The notes: a model not told the origin generated them from the sequence alone. A stretch of 64,000 bases of DNA from Hyposmocoma kahamanoa (GCF_003589595.1 NW_020654810.1:11774357-11838356); one strand, 5' to 3'. Positions 34,191 to 46,674 are shown, numbered from the stretch's first letter. Made by a program: numbers and translations.

Positions 34191-35395
34191 AAGCCTGAAA
34201 TTTAAATTCAACTCTAAATCACTTACGATAACAACGGCCCGAAGTATAAAGTATCAACTTATCAACTCTTTATTGTATGTGTTAATTAGTTTTATAGTAA
34301 TTGCTACATCAATAACGTAAAACAATATTATAGGATTTCGTTATGAATGTGATAATAAGCAAGTATCTGGTTGTTTATGAAGATTTTGCTGTTGGATAAA
34401 ATATATTTTCCTGTAAAAAATGGGTACCCTGACAGGAAAAAGAAATGTTATGGAAATATTTAAGTGAAATTCTAATTGTATTTTATTTTAATCGTTTATT
34501 GTAAAAGAAAAACAGAAATAACACTTATCAAAACGTTTACACAACGAAAAGGTACTGCTTATTTCTAAAACAAATTTCTTTCTAATTTCTTTCCACCTAA
34601 TTAAGAGACACAATAACTAAAGTAACGGGCTTTAAGCACAACAAAACAAAAATTATATAATACAAAACAAAAGCAATAACATTAAATTATTATAAACTAA
34701 ATAAATACTTAAATAAATACCAACGAAATAGATGTAGTTGTATGTACCTACATTTATTTTTTGTACCATATGGAAGCAGCTGGCATAAAAGTATTGAGTG
34801 TTATATATAAGATGGCGCTGATCTAGAAGTGAGTGAAGCAAAATATTTTCTTTTTAGTAGGTACTTTTACTAATTAAGGTTAAAAACTTTGAGTTTTAAA
34901 GTGATTGCTGGAACGTTATTCGTAAACAATACAACAGATACAGGCATAGGCGTCGTCAAGTCGAACATGCACCATCTGCAAACACACATTCGCTATCCAG
35001 CAACGAATGACGTTGTGGGTAACCGTGAGCCCATCTCTAATAATAAAAAAAGAAAAACTGATATGTAACCAAGTAATTCTGAAGAGAACAAAGTTTCAAA
35101 GGAGTCTGTTCATCTATGGCTCAAGCAGTACATTACAAGTTTCACAAAACTGGCAGAAAACATTTATATCGATTTAATCAATCAACCCGATTTTATAAAA
35201 GGCATTGAAAAAATATTATATTACACTGCACCTTTTAGAAAAATAAAACACAAAACCTCGCCACGTTTAAAATAAGATACGCCGGTTAAAGTAATAACGA
35301 GTCCACGAAATACCTAAGTGTGCATTTAGGGTTGCCAATTGCCAAAAATTGACGCTGCAACAACTTATAAAATTGTAATTTGTAATTGTAATTGT
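34191..35395. other. AT-rich stretch without a recognisable gene
   Basis: No domain or repeat recognised. A GC-richer patch at 34930-35035 has no sustained frame. Confidence 0.4.
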
Positions 35396-35629
35396 AACTG
35401 CCTCCGTGGCCGAACGGTTACCATACCGGACTGCCACGCAGAGGTCCCCGGGTTCGATTCCCGGGCCGGGAGAAATATTTGTATGGCCTACATTTATTTC
35501 TCTCGTGAGTTTGGGTGTAATTTGTGGTTGTCTATGTGTGTGTCCATGGCACCCGCGACACAGGGTTTCCCTAGTGCGGGGCTATGTTGAGTGTGTGCGT
35601 TATTTTAAAAAAAAAAAAAAAAAAAAATG
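35396..35629 (+). mobile_element. tRNA-headed SINE, copy 3, with poly(A)
   Basis: Full-length copy with perfect A and B boxes. The T stem is fully paired (CCGGG / CCCGG). It ends in an uninterrupted A run (35606-35627). The clean tail and intact boxes suggest a young insertion. Confidence 0.9.
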
Positions 35630-35904
35630 ATAAAAGAAACTTTTTATAGTTGATCTTTTACCTTAAGGATGTGTATTAATTAAACATTTAATTTAATTTC
35701 ATTACATATAATTATCATATTAATAATTAAATTAAATTGCCCATTAATATTTAGAGACGCTTTCATTTCTATTTCCCCTAGAAACAATTACTTCCAAAAT
35801 AAACATACTAAACACATTAATGTTCAATTAGTGAAGACCCTAATATTCAGTACCCTATCTAAAGTTTAACGTCCGACGTTGATGCAGGTACATTGTGCGT
35901 GTGA

Positions 35905-36035
35905 ATGCTAACAGCGGCGGCGGCGACGGCGGCGTGTGCGTCGTCTGCGACCTTGCCACGGTCGAATCCTGAAATCTGCCTGAATTCCACCGCCACCGCC
36001 GGGGGGGAAAAGAGGGAGAGAGGGAAAGAGGGACA
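35905..36035. promoter_or_regulatory. GC-rich GGC repeat plus polypurine tract
   Basis: gcggcggcggcgacggcggc occurs around 35912-35932, and a polypurine run (gggggggaaaagagggagag and onward) at 36000-36035. Such a pair in AT-rich DNA may mark a promoter or 5' exon, or a structure-forming locus. No coding frame is assigned. Confidence 0.25.
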
Positions 36036-36159
36036 AGGTCGATAGAAAAGTACTGCCTACACAGACAGTTTTGGCAGAATCTTATATTAGACATTGTTGA
36101 CAATTGTAAGATAAAATTGTCTTTAGGGGTGTAGAAATAGTTTTATGTAGACTTCAGCT

Positions 36160-36690
36160 GGAACGTGTGAATGTAGTACGTGATCTAGGCGTTTGGCTTG
36201 ACTCGAAACTTTCCTTTAGAGTACACTTCTATTCAATGATTTTAAAAGCAAGGCGAACTATGGGTTTCCTATGTAGAGTTACAAAACCTTACAAGCAAAC
36301 ACGAAGTATGATTATTCTGTATGTGGGTCTTGTGAGAAGTATACTCGAGGACTGCAGCATAATATGGTCACCTATTTATAACAATCATATCAACAGGATA
36401 GCGACCACACAGAAACGCTTTTTTCGTAGTCTTGCTTCAAAATTGGTATTAAGAAAAAAATTAGTAACATATTCAGATAGGTTTAACCAATTCAAACTAG
36501 ATGTGCTTTGCGTGAGACGGCAAGTAACTGACCTCTTGATGCTGCACAAAATAGTAAATTCCAAATTAGATACTGAAATAATAAGCCATGTTTCACTGAC
36601 GGTTACTAATAGGTCTAATCGTAGGCAACATTTGTTTTTGGTGCCTTCTGCAAAAATAATGTGTCACATAACAGCCCTCTCATACGTTTA
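36160..36690 (+). pseudogene. Non-LTR reverse transcriptase, thumb/C-terminal region (Jockey/CR1 type)
   Basis: The 174-codon open frame starts with RDLGVWLDSKLSFRVHF, the thumb-region signature of Jockey-like RTs. LYVGLVRSILEDCSIIWSP and IATTQKRFFRSL follow in the usual order, so the frame is intact over about 520 bp. The palm with FADD is missing upstream, so it is a 5'-truncated copy. The tail to about 37016 is an A-rich aataaataaaataaaaa end. The RT fragment at 63378-63938 covers the complementary N-terminal portion of a similar RT. Confidence 0.85.
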
Positions 36691-37016
36691 AGCAGACAGT
36701 ATAATGCTTTATGTAAAGATCTTGATATATTCCACTAGAGCACCAACACATTTGTAAAAATTATAAAAAGCCCTGATTGTACGGAGGCACGTGAACACAT
36801 CACAGAGTGAAGTAATTTTATTTAAAATATATACACATTTTCTATTGACTTAGCCATATTTATTAAGTTGCAAAATGTTATTTGCGTGATGTGTGCGGTT
36901 GTTATTGAGCTACAAATTTGTTTGTTTCTGGTTGGTGTCATAGTTTTACTAGTATTTATTTAATATGTATCTTGTAACTGTGTCAAAATAAATAAAATAA
37001 AAATAAATAAAAATAT
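36691..37016 (+). mobile_element. 3' UTR and A-rich tail of the Jockey-like fragment
   Basis: Non-coding tail after the RT frame, ending in tcaaaataaataaaataaaa. Polyadenylation-type AATAAA motifs are present. Confidence 0.6.
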
Positions 37017-37232
37017 GTCATTGCGACACGGAGTAAATTTTAAGATTATTACAATAAGGATACTATTAGGATTCTTGGAATGTCTTTATACCAAAAAGTA
37101 GTTTTGTTCTACAATTTAGCTTAACTTTCTACGCCTCGATGCATATAATGTGAGTTACTACTCTACTACTACGTATATAATGGGTAGTACATAATCTGAT
37201 ATGTATATATCTGTATATTATTATTATTATGT

Positions 37233-37455
37233 AACTGCCTCCGTGGCCGAACGGTTACCATGCCGGACTGCCACGCAGAGGTCCCAGGTTCGATTCCCGG
37301 GCCGGGAGAAATGTTTGTATGGCCTACATTAATTTCTCTCGTGAGTTTGGGTGTAATTTGTGGCTGTCTATATGTGTGTCCATGGCACCCGCGACACAGG
37401 GTTTCCCTAGTGCGGGGCTATGTTGAGTGTGTGCGTTATTTATTTATTAAAAAAA
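37233..37455 (+). mobile_element. tRNA-headed SINE, copy 4
   Basis: Full-length copy with A and B boxes and body, ending ttatttatttattaaaaaaa. It inserts next to a TTA run. Confidence 0.88.
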
Positions 37456-37461
37456 AAAAAA

Positions 37462-38212
37462 TTTAAATTATCAGTATGTACTGAGTTGTGTATACAAAAA
37501 TAATATGGTTATAGATTTCTGTTCACAAACAGGCTTAACTACAGGCTTTAGTTGAAGAGCTATTACGTAACGAGAACGTAGATATCCGAATCTCGATTAC
37601 GTAGATAAGTTAGACGACGGTTTGCAGACACTTCCCGCCACTTTGATAGGAGTACTAAACTACGCAAAAGGAATTTGTTTATTTTTACATTAACATATCA
37701 GATACGTTACCTAAAGAACGTTTTTCCTTTTTCAACAAGTACCTTTAGTTAGTTTATTTTTACTGAAGTAATACTTTCATATTATTATAATTTCAATAAT
37801 TTTAAACCAAAGCATTGTTATACAAAATGAAAAATTATAAGTACTAGTTCTCCACAAAATTTCTAGATGCTACATCTGTAGTGTTCTAAATTAAAAAGCT
37901 GCCATATAATTATTTACTCTTCTGAAGTGGTAAATTTTAAAGCACATACTTACAACCATAAACTCCGCAAATTAGCGTACTCATAAAGTTGATTAAATTA
38001 GACCCATGCAAATTCTACGAATTATAGAGCAACCAACCTTACTTGAATATGAATAATGTTGGTTCGGTTGTATCTTTATGCCCATATAATGGGTACTATC
38101 GTCTCTAATAAAGAGCCGTTTGAAAGTTATAAGGATACCAATAAATTACATAAGTAATATTGAGTTTATACGTCTCCTTACATCAGGAAATCTCCTTTGA
38201 TTATTACGTGGG
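37462..38212. other. AT-rich stretch without a recognisable gene
   Basis: No gene or repeat recognised. Confidence 0.4.
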
Positions 38213-38213
38213 G

Positions 38214-39466
38214 CACACTATAAGTTTCCGGAATGAATAAGGAAAAAATACTATAAATGGTCGGAAATGAATTTATTGTTTCTCAAAATATTCTCCGTTA
38301 GCGTTAATGCACTTATTCATACGAATGAACTAATTTTGAAAACATTTATGCCACTCCTCCGTGACAATCTCTGAAACATATTTTTCACACTCTTCGTCAG
38401 CCTCTTCAGGTGATGAACATCGTTGACCGCGTAACTGGTGCTTAAGTTTTGGATATAAATAAAAATCACGAGGTGTCGGGACTGTACGCGGGATGTCTCA
38501 TAAGGTCAACGTTGTTCACCTATAAAAATTTATTTGTCGGTCTGGCCGTGTGAGATATGGCATTATCGTGGTGCAAGATGATACGGCGTTTACGGTTATT
38601 TTTACGGAGTTTGTCAATAACTTCCGGCAAACAAATGGTCGTGTACCAATTACTATTCACAGTACAACGATTCTCCAAAGCAACAGTAGCCACGTGTCCA
38701 GTTTTATTAAAAAAGAAGCAATCATCCGCTTAGAGGCACTTTGCACGCGCGCCACTTTGGTTGATTTCTGCTCTTCTCGAAAGACTCATACACTCGATTG
38801 CTGCTTAGTTTTGGGATCGCAACTATAAATCTGTCTTTCGTCATCTGTCACTATGTTCCACACCAAATTTGACGCCCCTTCGTTGAATCTGGTAAGCATG
38901 GCATTGCACCAAGTAACGCGATCCGTTTTTTGAGCATCAGTCAAATTGTGTGGGATTCACCGAGAGCACAGCTTTTTCACACCCAAATGTTTGTGTAGTA
39001 TTGATTGTATTTGACTCATGCCTATGCCTAAAGATGCCCGAATCTCATGGTATATCACATGCCTGTCTGTTTTGATCATATGGCGCACTGTACTGATGTT
39101 TTTGTTGTTCACAGCAGTGGACAGGCGACCATCACGAAATTCGTCTGAGATTCACACGATCACGTTTGAATTCTGCAAACCAGCTATTAATAGTCGTCTT
39201 ACATAGTGCTTCATCGCCAAAAGCAGTTTGAAGCCGTGTGAGGCTCCGCTGAGCTGTTCAATTACACTTAAAGTCGTAGAAAATCATACTACGAAAATTT
39301 TCACAAGTTAAATCCATGGAAAAGTAGACAACCAATTTCTAAAATGACGCCACAATGTAAAAGCAAGTGATAGTCAGATGAAACAAACTGTATTCGACAG
39401 CCAAAAAGTTCCATTTTCAAATGTTGTAATTACTTTTTATATATTGTTTATGTACTTATAGTGCGC
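38214..39466 (-). mobile_element. mariner transposon, full length but decayed
   Basis: Terminal inverted repeats CACACTATAAGTTTCCGG (left) and TACTTATAGTGCGC (right) match the short derivative at 25813-26023. The 1.25-kb length is normal for mariner. The transposase lies on the minus strand. Confidence 0.88.
38273..39317 (-). pseudogene. mariner transposase, multiply broken
   Basis: On the minus strand it starts MDLTCENFRSMIFYDFK (ATG at 39317) and ends KCINANGEYFEKQ with TAA at 38273-38275. Both are classic mariner termini. The 1045-bp span is not a multiple of three. Between the ends are traces of IVTDDE (first catalytic Asp), HHDNAISHTA (second) and PRDFYLYP (third, D34D type), in different frames with several stops. 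The family performs cut-and-paste at TA. This copy cannot encode enzyme. Confidence 0.85.
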
Positions 39467-39956
39467 TCTATGTATACTCTCAAAAAAGAAATAAATAGTT
39501 GGACTTCAAAATATCATAGCAAATACGACATTCTTCTTTCATCATCTTCTTTTAATCATACCAAGCCCCCATAAGGTTAAGAAACTACCTACAGGATTAT
39601 CGAAGCTCCTAGAGCTAGATCTCCCTCCAGTATTTGGTGCTGTAAGCGTTGATAAGTGCTTTCGAGTGTTCCAGATTATTGACTTGTAGTTAGGAGTCTC
39701 GAGAAATTTCGTTACAATGTTCCCGCAGGATGAGCTTAGTTTGGCTATGTGGAATTTCAATGAGGTGCTCAGGATCTATAAGATCTTTCTATATTCTAAT
39801 ACAAGTGGGATGCTATATTTGTTTGCGTTGAAGCAGTAGGTACACGAAAATCTACCAAATCCGATAGATACATCTATCCATTCACCTGGAAATTATACAG
39901 TAAATCTTACTTACAAGACATGAAAGTACAAATTGAGATCATTAACAGGAAGGCGT
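39467..39956. other. No gene recognised
   Basis: A 72-aa minus-strand frame (39542-39760) has no recognisable domain. A GTAAGT on the minus strand near 39907 lacks a convincing exon. Confidence 0.35.
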
Positions 39957-40598
39957 TTTTTTTTAATATAATGTCAAGTGACGGGGATAAGCTATACACC
40001 TGTCGATATCAGTCCATAATTGTTCAAATACTGCAGATGTACAATTCATGTCAGTTGACATGAATTCAAAGATAAAGTACCTAATCACCAACCATTTAAG
40101 GGCGCGACCCCGTATTACAGGTCTTTTAAAATGTGCTCAGGGGATCCAAGGCCAGCTTTCTCGACCTTCTCAAAAGTTTGATACCCTTAACCCTTTTGTG
40201 TTTTATTTATGTCATAGGCGAAAATGCGATAGGCTGAAGATTATTTACAGCACTTTTAATGTCAATGATCACGTAGATAATTTTTATTTAAGTAAATTAT
40301 GTCCACTAATCCACGTTGAGACCGCATGGGAATTTATATTATGCCACTCTATTTTAATGGACTAAGGTTGTTCTAAATCTTCTTCTTGGCAAAATATCAT
40401 ATTCACCTGTGAGACATAGATATAAGTAGTTTATACACACAGTAGTTTTCAGTCTTAAATATTTGGCAAATTCAGCTTTGCACACTTTCACCAGCATCCT
40501 TACTCTCCCAAACTGACAAATGCTTACATTACTGCTAGGCGGCAAAAATAGGTAAGGTGGCAGTACTTCTCTGGACGAACTCCTTCTGCTACTAAATA
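39957..40598 (-). repeat. Rep-A copy split into two parts
   Basis: The 3' end is 39957-40013 and the 5' part about 40480-40598 (ggtggcagtacttctctgga). The intervening ~465 bp holds a 105-aa plus-strand frame (40048-40365) of unknown nature and a tgtgagacatag piece that may be leftover Rep-A. Confidence 0.6.
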
Positions 40599-40923
40599 TA
40601 TATGTGCCACTAAATATTAGTGCTCAAAAACCAAAAAATGAATCAAAATCCATGTGACAGGCCTGAATTTATATTGCACTAATTAAAATAAATAGTTTCT
40701 TATTTATATAATGTATAATCGAAAAGATATCCGTCTCTATATGCTACGGTGTCTGCAGCGGCGAACACTTGCCATGTGAATCCTGAAAACCAGCAAATTG
40801 ATGAGGCTTCTTCCTTTTCTTCGACAAAGATTTAATCATTGTTTTATCTTAAATATTGTTGAAAATTTTCTGTTGAAGAATAAAGTATTATTATTATATT
40901 TATTTTTATTAACACTCAGATTG

Positions 40924-41124
40924 TCAATTATGTAACAAGTATGTTAAAAAGTACCTAATGGAACGGCGACCTCTAGCAGCGGCCAATGATCGCTCTGACA
41001 TTGAGGCAGGACGGAGGCCCAGGGCCCGACAGTAGGCCTCACACTCCTCACACCCTTTCCTTAAATCTATGCACCACCACCCTCTGCCCGTAAGAATCTG
41101 AAGTGTGTAGATAGAGAGCCATCT
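40924..41124 (-). pseudogene. GC-rich coding-like fragment, probable non-LTR element 3' end
   Basis: On the minus strand a 66-codon frame, open from 41124, reads WLSIYTLQILTGRG, then CEECEAYCRALGLRPAS, and ends RSIRYFLTYLLHN at TGA 40924-40926. The ILTGRG start recalls the C-terminal zinc-knuckle region of R1/Jockey-type ORF2 proteins. The downstream flank has AATAAA motifs and an AT-rich tail to about 40870. The GC content contrasts sharply with the surroundings. The alternative is the last exon of an unknown host gene. Confidence 0.4.
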
Positions 41125-41129
41125 TTATG

Positions 41130-42416
41130 TAGACGTTTCGACGAAACGGGATGTACATTATCTACGGCAGGCTGGTGCTTGTGCGAATTCTTAATTGCCT
41201 ATGATTGATTGATTATGCATCTACGATTTGCTGTAGCAACTGCGCTGTGACAATGAATGCTATATGCCTTTTTATACAGTTATTGTTACATGTCATGTAA
41301 AATCTCAGTCTTTTTTAGATTTCGGTAGTCATTACTTTTTAATATGAAATAGAGATGAATAAAATATTATATACCATAAACAACGTAATCGACATTTTTA
41401 GCGATATTGACTTATAAACATATTTGGAATCAGCAAAACAAGATCTACAGGGGGTCCTTTATGCGGTTTTTTTTTTGTTTCATTATTGTTTCTGTTCACG
41501 AGGCTAGCTGCAGGATAAAATAAGGTGTGATTGACATTGCTCCTTGTCACAAACAATGCTTTTGCATTTTGGTAACTTTTGATATATTGGCACTTTAGTT
41601 TTTTTCTTTGTATTTGACATTTAATGACATTTGTAACTTTTGACACCGGTTAATGACACTTTAAAAGATATTTATTTCTAAACGTAGAACATAATTTATG
41701 AGCCTTCGAAGTTATATTTTTCAAATTTTCAAATTTGAAAAATTTCCACTATTGACATTTTTCGGAAAATTACCGAACAGTAAACAAGACTTGCTCATGT
41801 GCTTTACACTGCATCAACTTAAAGGTGTGGGGGTGCGTACTGCGCCGTAGCGCTATATTCTCATGTTGAGTCGACTACATTATACGTGTTATTAATATGT
41901 GGTTGTAGTAATCTAACGTACGTAGCGTAGAATGGAACGAACGCGTTTATGCCAGATATGTTTTGCTATATAAATAGCATCGAGTGTATAACCAGAAGTA
42001 GAGTCGAAATAAGGGCCATATATTCCTGGTAACACATTAGCGATACAGCTCTTACAAATATCAACTCCCGTTTGCACTGGAATATAGACAGGCCAACTAC
42101 TGACCTGTGTGTACGTCTCCGTATATTCCAAAAAAACTGTATTTATTGTAATAAAGATAATATCTCTAACAATGCTGTGCTGTTCTATTCGGTGGTGTGG
42201 GAAAAACAGCAAAATATCTAATTACAAAACAAACGGAATCACATTTCATCGGTAATTAAATATTAAATATGTAATTTTGCAATTTTCGTCCATTATAGCA
42301 AAGCTCAAGTTAACTGGTCGATTTCAAGTGAAACAGTTGACGACACCCATTGACGACACCGCCACCGGTCAATTATTTCGAACTCGGGTTAGCCAATCGG
42401 AGCGCAGTTGTCACAG
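41130..42416. other. AT-rich stretch with a short perfect hairpin
   Basis: attttcaaatttgaaaaattt near 41725 is self-complementary. No gene recognised; the minus-strand frames at 41398-41646 and 41913-42212 lack any signature. Confidence 0.35.
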
Positions 42417-42419
42417 TAA

Positions 42420-42546
42420 AGGACTATCCACACATATCCAGGTTGTGCCCGGGACGTGGACGGAGCGTGCTAGGTTGTATGAACTGCGGGCCCGTCCACG
42501 TCCCGGCCACGGCCCGGGCACGGCCCGGACATGTGTGGATATACCT
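42420..42546. mobile_element. 127-bp GC-rich foldback MITE
   Basis: The left part AGGACTATCCACACAT and right part ATGTGTGGATATACCT are inverted. The inner GTGCCCGGGACGTGGACGG pairs with CCGTCCACGTCCCGGCCAC-like sequence, so almost the whole element folds back. TAA flanks both sides (42417-42419 and 42547-42549). Overlapping open frames here are artefacts. Confidence 0.75.
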
Positions 42547-42859
42547 TAATGATATGGCAGAATAGTTTTCAAACAAATTAAATGACATTTTGTCTCTATT
42601 TCTGGTTATAATATACTCTATGTAAATAGCCTCTATAGGCTGGGTTTGAGTAGATTAGAAATAATGACAATGTGTTATTTCATACAGCCTGACCAAGATA
42701 GGTAATATTTTACTTTTACTAATTAGACGGTAAAATAAATTAGAATACAATTTTTATTACGTACTGTGTGACTACAATGATAGACCTTAAATAGAAATGC
42801 TGTTTGCTTTATTGAGCTCCATAAAAAATATTTATGACCATTAGGTCATAATTATTATA

Positions 42860-42887
42860 TACAGATGATGTATTAACATCATCTGTA
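42860..42887. repeat. Perfect 11-bp-arm hairpin
   Basis: TACAGATGATG-tattaa-CATCATCTGTA, with partly complementary AT flanks. Confidence 0.85.
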
Positions 42888-43698
42888 TTATTATAAAGTA
42901 CTTGAAATGCCATCTATTAACGTTTTTATAAATTATCTCATTCATCATGACGCCTATTCTACTCGCCATCTACCCCACACGTGCAGAACTAAAAGCGTTG
43001 CCAGTCAGCCTGCATTGCAAAAACGAAGCAGAGTCTTACTAAACAGTAACATATATAACCCATAGAGGGCGTTAGAATGCTTTTTAAGTAATGTAGATTG
43101 AATTTTTTAACTTTTTCCATAAAATATGCTATAGATACTTAAACATGTTTCTTCTTATCGTTGTCTCTTCGTAGCATAAAAAACCGAATGATAGTGAAAT
43201 TGTTAAAGGTAAGTAATGTAAAATGTTTTGAAAATAACAAATGAATTATCCTCGTCTAGTAATTAAATTTAATATCAGCGTCCTCATTACCGTACTACCC
43301 ATTCTTAAAAACCATTTTGGTCATCGATGACGTCTGTTATTTCAACATACAACGAGGCCATTTAGAGGAAACTGAGCCGTAAAGATTTGTGCAAGGTTTC
43401 GACGTATCGGAAGTGGTTTTATGTTACACTTTTATGGAGGTGCTTTTTGAGGTTGATTGGGATGTTTGTTTTTTTGGTTTGTCTTGTTTCACATATATCT
43501 TGATTCTTACTATATTTAGTGATTTGTTAAATATTGCACGATAGGATATACATATCTGATACGCTACTAAATAGTAAAATATATTGGTCGCAGACACCTT
43601 ATAACATAACAATATATTATATATTTTGTTGGTTTGATTTTTTATTGGTCATTAGGTAAAAAGGATTATTACACTCACCGTTCTCCGTTTATCTATCG

Positions 43699-43954
43699 AC
43701 TGGCAATAGGCACTATCCCAATTTTGATAACTATACAGGTGAAGAAAAAAATTGTTTGTGTCATTTATATGGCATCTGGTTTGTTAAATAAAAATACTAT
43801 TATATATAGTAGTATACTATAGTTTTTAGATATTTTTATTGCACATGTATGTATGTACACTACGCATTTTTATATAATAAACCAGATGCTGTATAAATGA
43901 TTGTTTCTTCATCCTGTAAAGTTGTCAAAATTCAGATAGTACCGGTTGCCAGTT
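43699..43954. mobile_element. Foldback MITE, about 255 bp
   Basis: The outer arms ACTGGCAATAGG and its complement at 43943-43954, and the inner arms TACAGGTGAAGAAA and TTTCTTCATCCTGTA, are inverted over roughly 110 bp per side with mismatches. A shared core includes GCATCTGGTTT. No coding content. Superfamily unclear: inner CAGG ends flanked by TA would fit Tc1/mariner, but the arms extend further out. Confidence 0.65.
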
Positions 43955-45230
43955 CACAGTCGCTATAAAGAATTTGTTCTACAAATGTGAAACCTGGAAA
44001 TATAAGTTACTGAATAATTGTATTGTACATACATATATGGTGATTGACATTTTTAGATTTTTTCCCTTACGTATAATGCTCGTATAGGTAGGTACATATC
44101 TTTCAGTCAGTGCGCTGCCTTTAGCCACAGTTAATCTACACACTAATTTTGTTATACTACGAAAATGCGACTTATCATACAATTATCAGCAAAGAATTTC
44201 GGAAGGTATTATATTTAGATGTGGCCTACAGTACATAAAAAGAATCGCAATAAAGCAGTAGTAGTAGTCATCAGTAACAAAAATTGAAAATTGCGAACAA
44301 CTTGTTTCCGGTAATACAATGTCCATTATTGAGTCTTTTCATGCAACACACAATCACTCATACCATCACGAAGTATATACATCGTAATATTACGAGTTTA
44401 TTTTTTACTAAGTACTGTGGATTGTACTCACTTAAATTATGCGAAGTCTCTTGGACTTACTATGAAATGTAAGTATATTACGGGCCATAGTAATAAAATG
44501 TTATGTTACGTGTTAGATATTGGGCAAAACCATTCGAATCGTATTTTGAGACTGCAACATGCAGGTATACAGGTTAGGCGGCCATAAATAGGCGGTGCGT
44601 CGTAGGCGCTTGCGTCGATTAACATGCGGGATTAAATTTTGTACAATACTTTCTTAATTTTTTAAAATTTAATACGATACGTGTGTACCAAAAAAAACTT
44701 TGTTACAAATGGATGTCCATTGGAAATATACTTGTAATAGCAAACATTGGAAACAGTTTTACTTTCGTAAAAAAATACATAATGGCCACGCACATTTTTA
44801 TAGATAACCAAAAATAATGTGTTTTGGATTTTATAAAAATCTTTGTTGCTTGGAATCTCTAAGTTACACCTTAACTAAACCGCTAAGAGTAACAATTTCA
44901 TTATGGTGAAGGTAAACGGGTGATGTTTTTATCCCGATTTATGTATGTATTTATGTATTTCAGCAATCAAGGCATCGTTTGATTCATGGAAGTGGTCCAG
45001 GATAAAGACTGGTTTTATAAATAATTACATTTGGCAGCATTTGTTATATAAAACACATCAACTACATCACATTACAAAATATGTAAACGTTATTGTTGTA
45101 CGAAAATGTTCAACGATATGGTATTGAATTTCCACATTCTACTGATTCTGCCCTGAAAACAAGGAAAAAACTTTACTATATATAGGAGGAAATACAAAGC
45201 CCACCACACCGGCCATCAATGTTTTATTTA
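43955..45230. other. No gene established; possible splice signals
   Basis: A CTATGAAAT|GTAAGTATA donor at 44468-44478 ends an open frame (44284-44472). A tttatgtatttcag acceptor lies at 44951-44964. They could delimit an intron, but no family is recognised. Confidence 0.2.
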
Positions 45231-45231
45231 T

Positions 45232-45372
45232 ATTTTTTTATGATGTCAAGCGACAGGATGAACTAGTCGTCCGCTTGGTGACAAGCGACATGCCTATCTA
45301 TGACAATTGTAGTGCCACTCAGAACTTCGAAACGCAAAGATCTGTGGGGTACTGCCACTGCAACCGTAATAA
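45232..45372 (-). repeat. Rep-A 3' half, antisense
   Basis: T-rich tail, then gatgtcaagcgacaggatga, the core CTCAGAACTTCGAAACGC, and stops after ctgccactgcaaccgt. Confidence 0.7.
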
Positions 45373-46019
45373 TAATGAAAATAATGAATTGTCAGCTGAA
45401 TGTGGAAGGTATCATCGTTAAGAAATCGTCATTATTTCTAGTAACTCATCTGTTATTTACAACTATTTTCGATAGTTACAACAATAAGTGCTTTAAAACG
45501 TCTCCGTTCACTTTAAGTCTCCGTATGTTTCTATCTGCATCATACAAGTGGCGTCAAGTGACGTAATACCTGCGGCCTTTCGCAAACACCCGCTGCTCGT
45601 CTCGCCTTGCCTTACATAACACTTTCTTTGCCTCCGATTAGTCTGTTAGCCCATATCAGTGGACCTGTTTAATCAGTATTGTCTTACTGTAATAGTTTTA
45701 GTTGGATGGACTTGTTACGGATTTCAAACGGCTTGTCAGGCTTTTAAATTGTGATTGACTCAGTGCTGGTCATTGACTTGTGCTGGTAGAGGTAGTAAAG
45801 ATGTGATTTCAAGCAGGGAATTATGCCGGTTATTAATAGAATCTATAAGTATGTACATATTAGTATTACAATAAAGAACATTATTTGATTCGTAATTTTC
45901 TAATGTTTTGTGTTTGTTATTTCATGACCTAGTGAGTACTTTAGAGGACGGACGGTATGTTTTTACATTGAAGACCTTATTATTATACGTACAACTGCAA
46001 TTTGTCAACGTCGAAGTCT

Positions 46020-46150
46020 AGTGAGAAGCATTGTGGGTGCTTGATGGATGGTCCTGAGTTCGATTAGGTCCGTCGAACCAATTTAGAAAACTAACTTTTC
46101 TTAATTGCTCTTAGTGTTCTGGATATGCGTTTCCTTACTCTAGTACCCAG
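46020..46150 (+). repeat. Possible third tRNA-like SINE family
   Basis: A B-box-like GAGTTCGATTAGG is followed by ccaatttagaaaactaactt and ttcttaattgctc. Similar order (B box, then aatttggaaatgaactttt) is seen at 58430-58630 and loosely at 49278-49370. Low identity, tentative. Confidence 0.35.
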
Positions 46151-46674
46151 AGGACAGAGAATTTCCTAGATCAACACCAGATGATTGGTGTATTACTAGA
46201 TTATCTACATTTGCTATATTATCAAAAAAATTGTACGTACTTTCTTCAACGTGTAAGGGTTAACAGATCAAACTTTATAACGTAGATACAGCAAAGTATT
46301 CACCTGTAACAAGTTGAAGTGTTAACCAAAACTCACTCCGCAACACACGTTGTATAATAATATCTAAATATAGAATATAACTTGGTTCAGAGAACTCAAA
46401 ACGTGGTTTCCACATTTCACAAAACAATGAAAGCAAAAAGTAAATATCAATAATTATCAATTTACGAAGCAAACAATGGGAATGGCTTGGAGAATCACTG
46501 TGATATAAGAGTTGCGCCAACAGAGCAATAGCATTATTTATTACGTACTATATTGTGTTACGGATCAACAAAAACGTATCTTACATTGAATTTGGAGCAA
46601 CTACGTTAATATTCTAACGGTAACTTGTGCTTCGTATAACTTTACAATGCTGGTTATGAATATTGTCACCCTAT

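Noticed and set aside
42277..42565. Two overlapping 70-90-aa frames
   Set aside because: The C-terminal half is the GC-rich foldback MITE; no domain or conservation is visible.
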